Shown in pieces: positions 14,329-18,627 of a stretch of DNA of 18,627 nt. How positions within the stretch are numbered: the first letter of the stretch is position 1; the number at the start of each line of letters is the position of its first letter. Below the pieces are notes generated by a model. The model was not told the DNA's origin. It was given only the letters and a program-made list of their open reading frames with translations, and ran no database searches. The position numbers were made by a program, and so were the translations under genes. Source of the stretch: HGM04593 sp045636545 (GTDB taxonomy: Bacteria > Bacteroidota > Bacteroidia > Bacteroidales > Bacteroidaceae); contig JAZTXR010000083.1 in assembly GCA_045636545.1 (NCBI GenBank), forward strand, positions 1-18,627. The letters are read 5' to 3'.

Positions 14329-17300
14329 ATGAAACGAACAACCATAATACTTTTACTGCTCAATGCACTGCTGCAAGGCACCCTTGCACAGACAACAGGC
14401 AATGGCGAGGCGCCACGCAACAGCCTCGACAACATAATCATACGCAGTGCCATCAAGCAGAGCCTCTTCCCCGAGGAGCGCGTATATCTGCACTTCGACA
14501 ATACCGCCTACTACCTTGGCGAGAACATCTGGTTCAAGGCATACGTGATGAGCGGCGTCGACAACGAGCCCACCACAATGAGCCGAGTACTGTACGTAGA
14601 ACTGGTGTCGCCCGAAGGCTACGTTGTAAAGACCAACAAATACAGGATTGAGGGCGACGGCAGCTGCCACGGCTCGTTCGAACTGACACCGCTGCTGCTG
14701 TCGGGATATTACGAGGTACGCGCCTACACACGCTACATGCTCAACCGCGGCAAGGATGCCATCTTCAGCCGTGTATTCCCAATTTTTGACAAGGTTAATG
14801 CCGACAATTGGGATTTCAAGAATATGCTCGACCGCCGCAGAGGATTCCTTGTGGACATTGAAGAGAACGACAGCCTAACCGGCCTCGACCGCAAAGTGGA
14901 ATGGGTAAACAGCGAACTGCCATCGTGCGACCTGCATTTCTATCCCGAGGGTGGCCACCTTGTCAACGGCATTGAAAGCACCGTTGCATACGAAGTATTC
15001 GGTAACGACGGCATAAACAGCGAGCAGAGCATCACCATCACTGCCGACGGCAAGCCGTTGTTCACCTCCACCCCCGAGCATTTGGGCAAGGGCACATTCA
15101 CCATCACCCCACACAAGGATGTCAAGTACAGGGCTATACTCAAACAGGGCAAGAAAGAGAAAAAATTCGACCTGCCCGATGTCGAAGACGAGGGTGCAAC
15201 AATAAAGGTTGTCGAGACCGATGGGACATACTACGTAACCAGCAGCAACAACCTTCGCCAGGCAACCGGGATGGGCTGCGCAGTCGTGCACCGCGGCAAG
15301 GTACTATTCTATGAGCGCTTCCATTCAACCGATACCTGCATGCTCTTTGCCATAGACAGCAACACGCTCATCGAGGGCGTGAACCGCGTAGTGCTTTTCG
15401 CAAACGACAGCATACCGCTTGCCGAACGACAGTTCTTCGTAACACACGCCGAGCCACAGGCAAGCGACAACTCGACAGCCAAGCTGCTTGTGACAAGTGA
15501 CGGCGAGGATATTGAAGAGCTGCACTTTACCCCACACGGCAAGATAACACTCGACATTGAGCGCGAGGACGGCAAGCCCATCACAGGCGGCACATTCTCG
15601 CTATCGGTGAGCGATGCCGACTACCGCCAGCAGACATCATACACCTACAACATCTACACTTATATGCTGCTCGGCTCCGAGCTAAAGGGCTACATTCCCC
15701 ATGCTGCACGTTACTTTGACCCCGAAAACGACAATCGCGCCCGCGAACTCGACCTCGTCATGCTCACCCACGGCTGGACATCATACGACTGGAGCAAGCT
15801 CAGCCGCCGCGATGCAAAGTTAGAGCATCCCATTGAGCGTGGCATAACCATCAAAGGGCGCTTTGTAAAGAAACGTCCCGACAAACGCTTCGGCAAGCTC
15901 GACAAAATTATTGTCACCAACAAAGCGGGGGCAAACATAAAGTTCGACATAACATATAACGACAGCCTGCTCACAAAATATAACTTCAGCGCCGATGCCA
16001 ACGGCGAGTTCCGCATACAGACACGCGACTTCACCGGCAAGCGCGTTGCAAGGCTCATGGGGCCACGCACATCATACGACAGCAGCGACAGCATCTTCGC
16101 CTTTGTGCTCGACCGCTATTTCTCGCCCCAGAAGCGCCTCTACCACTACTGGGAGCGCAACACCGGCATGCCCACCACGCAGGAACGCCTTACAGCCGAG
16201 AGGGACAGTATCATCAAGGTACGCCCATTCGAGTACCTCATTTCGCAGGTGGAAGTAGTGTCGAAGAAGAAACGCGAGGCCAACTACCGCCCGCCACGCA
16301 GCGAAATGCGCTTCGATTTCCTCGACGAATGGGAGTATGCCCAGGATGTCACCTACCTTTGCAACGAAAAATCGCCCTACTTTGGCGGCAATGAGTGGCA
16401 ATATGATTTCACCGGCAGCGGCGACTTCAACAACTATGCACCCACGGCAACCATCGGAGGTGCCGAAACCCTTTCGACACTGGACCGTGCCGTAATGGCA
16501 GGCAATGGCATATACAGCAATCAATTCAACGGATTCAAGCGTGAGATGGGCAGCGGATTCCGTGCCGATGACGACGGCCACTACCGCATAAATGACCCGG
16601 CATTCCACAACACACTCACCGCGGCCGACATTCTGCGCAGTGCGTTCTGGCGCCACAACCTCAATTGGTGCTACTGGATACAGTCAATGGTCATCGACGG
16701 CGAATACAGTTCGCTGAACACCCCCACACCCGACAGAGAGTATCTCGAAGGTGTTGAACCACGCAAAATGATGAACTTCAAGGAGATGGTCATCCGCTCC
16801 GACGAGAACACACGCAAGCAGTTCGGTGGCGGCAAACGCATACTGCGGGCCCATCACAAGAACAATGGCAACCTCGATTATACAGGCTACTACGAAGGGT
16901 TCTATGGACAGATGGGCATAAGCGCAAGGAACGGCAGCATTGATGATGCCCCCGATGCAGCCATACTCCACGACCGCATAAAATCACTCTCGCACGATGC
17001 CATCCCCAACTACGTCGCCTGCTTCATACCGAACAGCGAGGAGGATGAACAGAAAGGACTGATACCCGAATACACCCAACGCGGCACCACACGCTATACA
17101 ATGGTATATGGATACACCGAAAGCAAGCAGTTCTACTCGCCCGACTACAGCACCGTCAAACCCGATGCCACAACTGCCGACTACCGCCGCACACTGCTAT
17201 GGTCGCCAAACATCACAGCAAAGAACGGCAAACTGCAGGTGGAGCTATACAACAGCACATCGGCAAAGAGAATTGCGGTTGATGTAGAAGGATACGCAGG

Positions 17301-18246
17301 CGGCACATTCTACAGCAGCAGCGACATCGCAACACGCGGTGCCGACCAGAACGATACCGGCATTGACCACCTCACCATGCCCCAGACACCCATTGTGGGC
17401 ATACACAACATTGATATCCTCGCCTTCTGCTTCAAGAAAACCGAAGAAGGCCGCAGTTTCTTCAAGCACCACATGTACGACGAGGCATTCACCTGCTTCA
17501 ACGAAGCATCGGCACTTGGCTACCCCGACGCCATCTACAACAGCGCCGTGTGCTACATGAACGGCTACGGTGTTGAGTGCGACACCATCGAAGGCTTCAG
17601 GCAATTCCGCCGTGCCGCCAACACCGGGCACGACAGGGCACTCTACAACCTTGCCACCTGTTACCTAATGGGCATTGGTACCATGCAGAACGACAGCCTC
17701 GCATTCATCTGTTACGACAGAGCGGGAGAGGCAGGATATGCCAAAGCACTCACCACTGTTGCTGATTGTTACCTCATTGGACGTGGCACAACACAGGACA
17801 GCACAATGGCCTATGAGTATTACAGCCGTGCAGCAGCAAAGAACGAGCCACGCGCCCTCTACACCATAGGCGAAAAGGTGGCACAGACCGACTCCCTACT
17901 GCAACTAAGCCAAAAGCAGCTACGCAAACAAAGCACCATAGGCTATTACCAAAAGGCCGCCAAGCTCGGCAACACCGATGCACAGTACAGGCTCGCGCAA
18001 TTCTACGAAGATGGCTACTACGTAAAGAAGAGCAAGAAACGCGCCTTCAGCTGGTACCTTCGCGCCGCCAACAGCGGGCACCCCGAGGCCGCCGAAAAAG
18101 TTGCCCGCATGTACGAAAAAGGCAAAGGAACAAAGCGCGATGACCAAAAAGCCGCCGCCTGGTACCGCGTAGCCATGGAACACGGTAGCCAAACAGCAAA
18201 GGAAAAGATTGATTGGTACAACATGTTCAGGTTCTTTAGTGAGTAA
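14329..18246 (+). CDS. Large exported MG2-domain protein fused to C-terminal Sel1 repeats
   Basis: A 1305-residue envelope protein. The ATG at 14329 starts a clean signal peptide (MKRTTIILLLLNALLQGTLAQ). The frame is open to a TTG at 14269, but those 20 codons are the dispersed repeat, so that start is rejected. Residues about 45-165 form an MG2 (macroglobulin-like) domain: PEERVYLHFDNTAYYLGENIWFKAYV...GYYEVRAYTRYMLN. The middle has further beta-sandwich segments, a degenerate region around VEVVSKKKREANYRPP, and a late block RRTLLWSPNI...NGKLQVELYNSTSAKRIAVDVEGYAGG, typical of Bacteroidetes MG2 proteins. From about 1040 to 1297 come six to seven Sel1-type repeats (AxxxYxxAAxxGxxxAxxxLAxxYxxGxGxxxD). 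It probably acts at the periplasmic face of the outer membrane in binding or assembly, and its position after the M56 gene suggests it is regulated by that system. Precise role unknown. Confidence 0.85.
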   Translation: MKRTTIILLLLNALLQGTLAQTTGNGEAPRNSLDNIIIRSAIKQSLFPEERVYLHFDNTAYYLGENIWFKAYVMSGVDNEPTTMSRVLYVELVSPEGYVVKTNKYRIEGDGSCHGSFELTPLLLSGYYEVRAYTRYMLNRGKDAIFSRVFPIFDKVNADNWDFKNMLDRRRGFLVDIEENDSLTGLDRKVEWVNSELPSCDLHFYPEGGHLVNGIESTVAYEVFGNDGINSEQSITITADGKPLFTSTPEHLGKGTFTITPHKDVKYRAILKQGKKEKKFDLPDVEDEGATIKVVETDGTYYVTSSNNLRQATGMGCAVVHRGKVLFYERFHSTDTCMLFAIDSNTLIEGVNRVVLFANDSIPLAERQFFVTHAEPQASDNSTAKLLVTSDGEDIEELHFTPHGKITLDIEREDGKPITGGTFSLSVSDADYRQQTSYTYNIYTYMLLGSELKGYIPHAARYFDPENDNRARELDLVMLTHGWTSYDWSKLSRRDAKLEHPIERGITIKGRFVKKRPDKRFGKLDKIIVTNKAGANIKFDITYNDSLLTKYNFSADANGEFRIQTRDFTGKRVARLMGPRTSYDSSDSIFAFVLDRYFSPQKRLYHYWERNTGMPTTQERLTAERDSIIKVRPFEYLISQVEVVSKKKREANYRPPRSEMRFDFLDEWEYAQDVTYLCNEKSPYFGGNEWQYDFTGSGDFNNYAPTATIGGAETLSTLDRAVMAGNGIYSNQFNGFKREMGSGFRADDDGHYRINDPAFHNTLTAADILRSAFWRHNLNWCYWIQSMVIDGEYSSLNTPTPDREYLEGVEPRKMMNFKEMVIRSDENTRKQFGGGKRILRAHHKNNGNLDYTGYYEGFYGQMGISARNGSIDDAPDAAILHDRIKSLSHDAIPNYVACFIPNSEEDEQKGLIPEYTQRGTTRYTMVYGYTESKQFYSPDYSTVKPDATTADYRRTLLWSPNITAKNGKLQVELYNSTSAKRIAVDVEGYAGGTFYSSSDIATRGADQNDTGIDHLTMPQTPIVGIHNIDILAFCFKKTEEGRSFFKHHMYDEAFTCFNEASALGYPDAIYNSAVCYMNGYGVECDTIEGFRQFRRAANTGHDRALYNLATCYLMGIGTMQNDSLAFICYDRAGEAGYAKALTTVADCYLIGRGTTQDSTMAYEYYSRAAAKNEPRALYTIGEKVAQTDSLLQLSQKQLRKQSTIGYYQKAAKLGNTDAQYRLAQFYEDGYYVKKSKKRAFSWYLRAANSGHPEAAEKVARMYEKGKGTKRDDQKAAAWYRVAMEHGSQTAKEKIDWYNMFRFFSE

Positions 18247-18293
18247 CAAATATAAATTTCAAGAGATAATTATTTATTTATGAGAAAATAGTG

Positions 18294-18301
18294 TATTTTT
18301 G
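18294..18301 (+). promoter_or_regulatory. -7 box ahead of the final partial gene
   Basis: TATTTTTG matches TAnnTTTG exactly and lies 32 bp before the ATG at 18334. A T-rich -33 region (TTTATTTA, about 18273-18280) is roughly at the expected distance. This suggests the last gene has its own promoter and is not just read from the MG2 gene. Confidence 0.5.
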
Positions 18302-18333
18302 AAAATCATTGAAAAACTTCACATTAACTAATT

Positions 18334-18627
18334 ATGAATAAACTAAGCATTATAGCATTATTGACAATTTTCTCTATGTCGTGTCTGAATTCATCGGCAC
18401 AGTTTGACTCCAAGGATTGGGATAAGCAGAAAGAACTGACCGAATTCCGCAACAGGCATAAACCTAAAGGTGTCAGCAGGGGCTTTAGGAGACTGTATAA
18501 AAAGGAATATGGCTTGAGTAAGGCAAAATTGCCTTTCAACTCTTTTACAAGCATTTATCCAGGGTATGAATCTATTCTATTGCACAGAAATGACTACATA
18601 GGAACTTGGAGTAACCAGATTGTTCTG
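18334..18627 (+). CDS. Exported protein of unknown function, 3' end outside the window
   Basis: The frame stays open from the ATG at 18334 to the last base (98 codons seen). It begins MNKLSIIALLTIFSMSC and reaches LNSSAQ, a signal peptide that would be cut before or after Q23. A cysteine at residue 17 (S-M-S-C) is not a canonical lipobox, though Bacteroidetes lipoproteins vary. The mature part is basic and charged (WDKQKELTEFRNRHKPKGVSRGFRRLYKKEYGLSKAKLPFNSF). It lies 87 bp after the MG2-Sel1 gene on the same strand and has a good promoter box of its own. I do not recognise the family from this fragment. Confidence 0.75.
   Translation, partial: MNKLSIIALLTIFSMSCLNSSAQFDSKDWDKQKELTEFRNRHKPKGVSRGFRRLYKKEYGLSKAKLPFNSFTSIYPGYESILLHRNDYIGTWSNQIVL

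Noticed and set aside
16072..16656. 194-codon minus-strand frame
   Set aside because: Antisense shadow of the MG2-Sel1 gene, caused by its GC-rich codon pattern.

Overview
The window looks like chromosomal DNA of a gut-type member of the order Bacteroidales. The evidence is start sites without Shine-Dalgarno sequences but with A/T-rich leaders, promoters of the Bacteroidetes form TTTG-N19/20-TAnnTTTG, many exported proteins whose signal peptide ends in ...AQ, families typical of that phylum (Tsx-like DUF5020, GH20 with a C-terminal lectin-like domain, M56/BlaI pairs, MG2 proteins), and short dispersed intergenic repeats of the kind common in Bacteroidales. I cannot assign a genus.

Layout. 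1-864: a dispersed G/C-run repeat, a GC-rich stretch that folds into a compact multi-helix RNA, and an Hsp20 gene with an unusual cysteine-rich loop. 879-3432 (minus strand): HlyIII/PAQR-like membrane protein, then murB and a PhnP-like metallo-beta-lactamase-fold hydrolase as a tight pair. 3433-4968: mostly non-coding, with repeat remnants, a possible 48-residue Cys/His-rich ORF followed by a terminator hairpin, a long leader with mutually exclusive hairpins, a 125-residue orphan ORF, and a 229-bp element bounded by 20-bp perfect inverted repeats. 4969-6285 (minus): PagL-like outer-membrane lipid A deacylase candidate. 6609-8585 (plus): secreted GH20 hexosaminidase. 8666-10708 (minus): a two-gene unit of a Tsx-like outer-membrane channel and an NCS2 purine permease. 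11138-18246 (plus): BlaI-type repressor, a secreted three-repeat protein, an M56/BlaR1-type membrane protease and a large MG2-Sel1 protein. A truncated exported protein runs off the end.

How genes may work together. The Tsx-like channel and the NCS2 permease plausibly form a two-membrane route for nucleosides and nucleobases. MurB belongs to peptidoglycan precursor synthesis. The BlaI-to-MG2 block looks like an envelope-sensing regulon. The exported protein between repressor and protease carries three copies of a fold that also appears at the periplasmic C-terminus of the protease, so the two may share a ligand or assemble together. This block and the structured RNA ahead of hsp20 are the best candidates for undescribed biology. 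No CRISPR array, tRNA, rRNA, integrase or transposase gene was seen.
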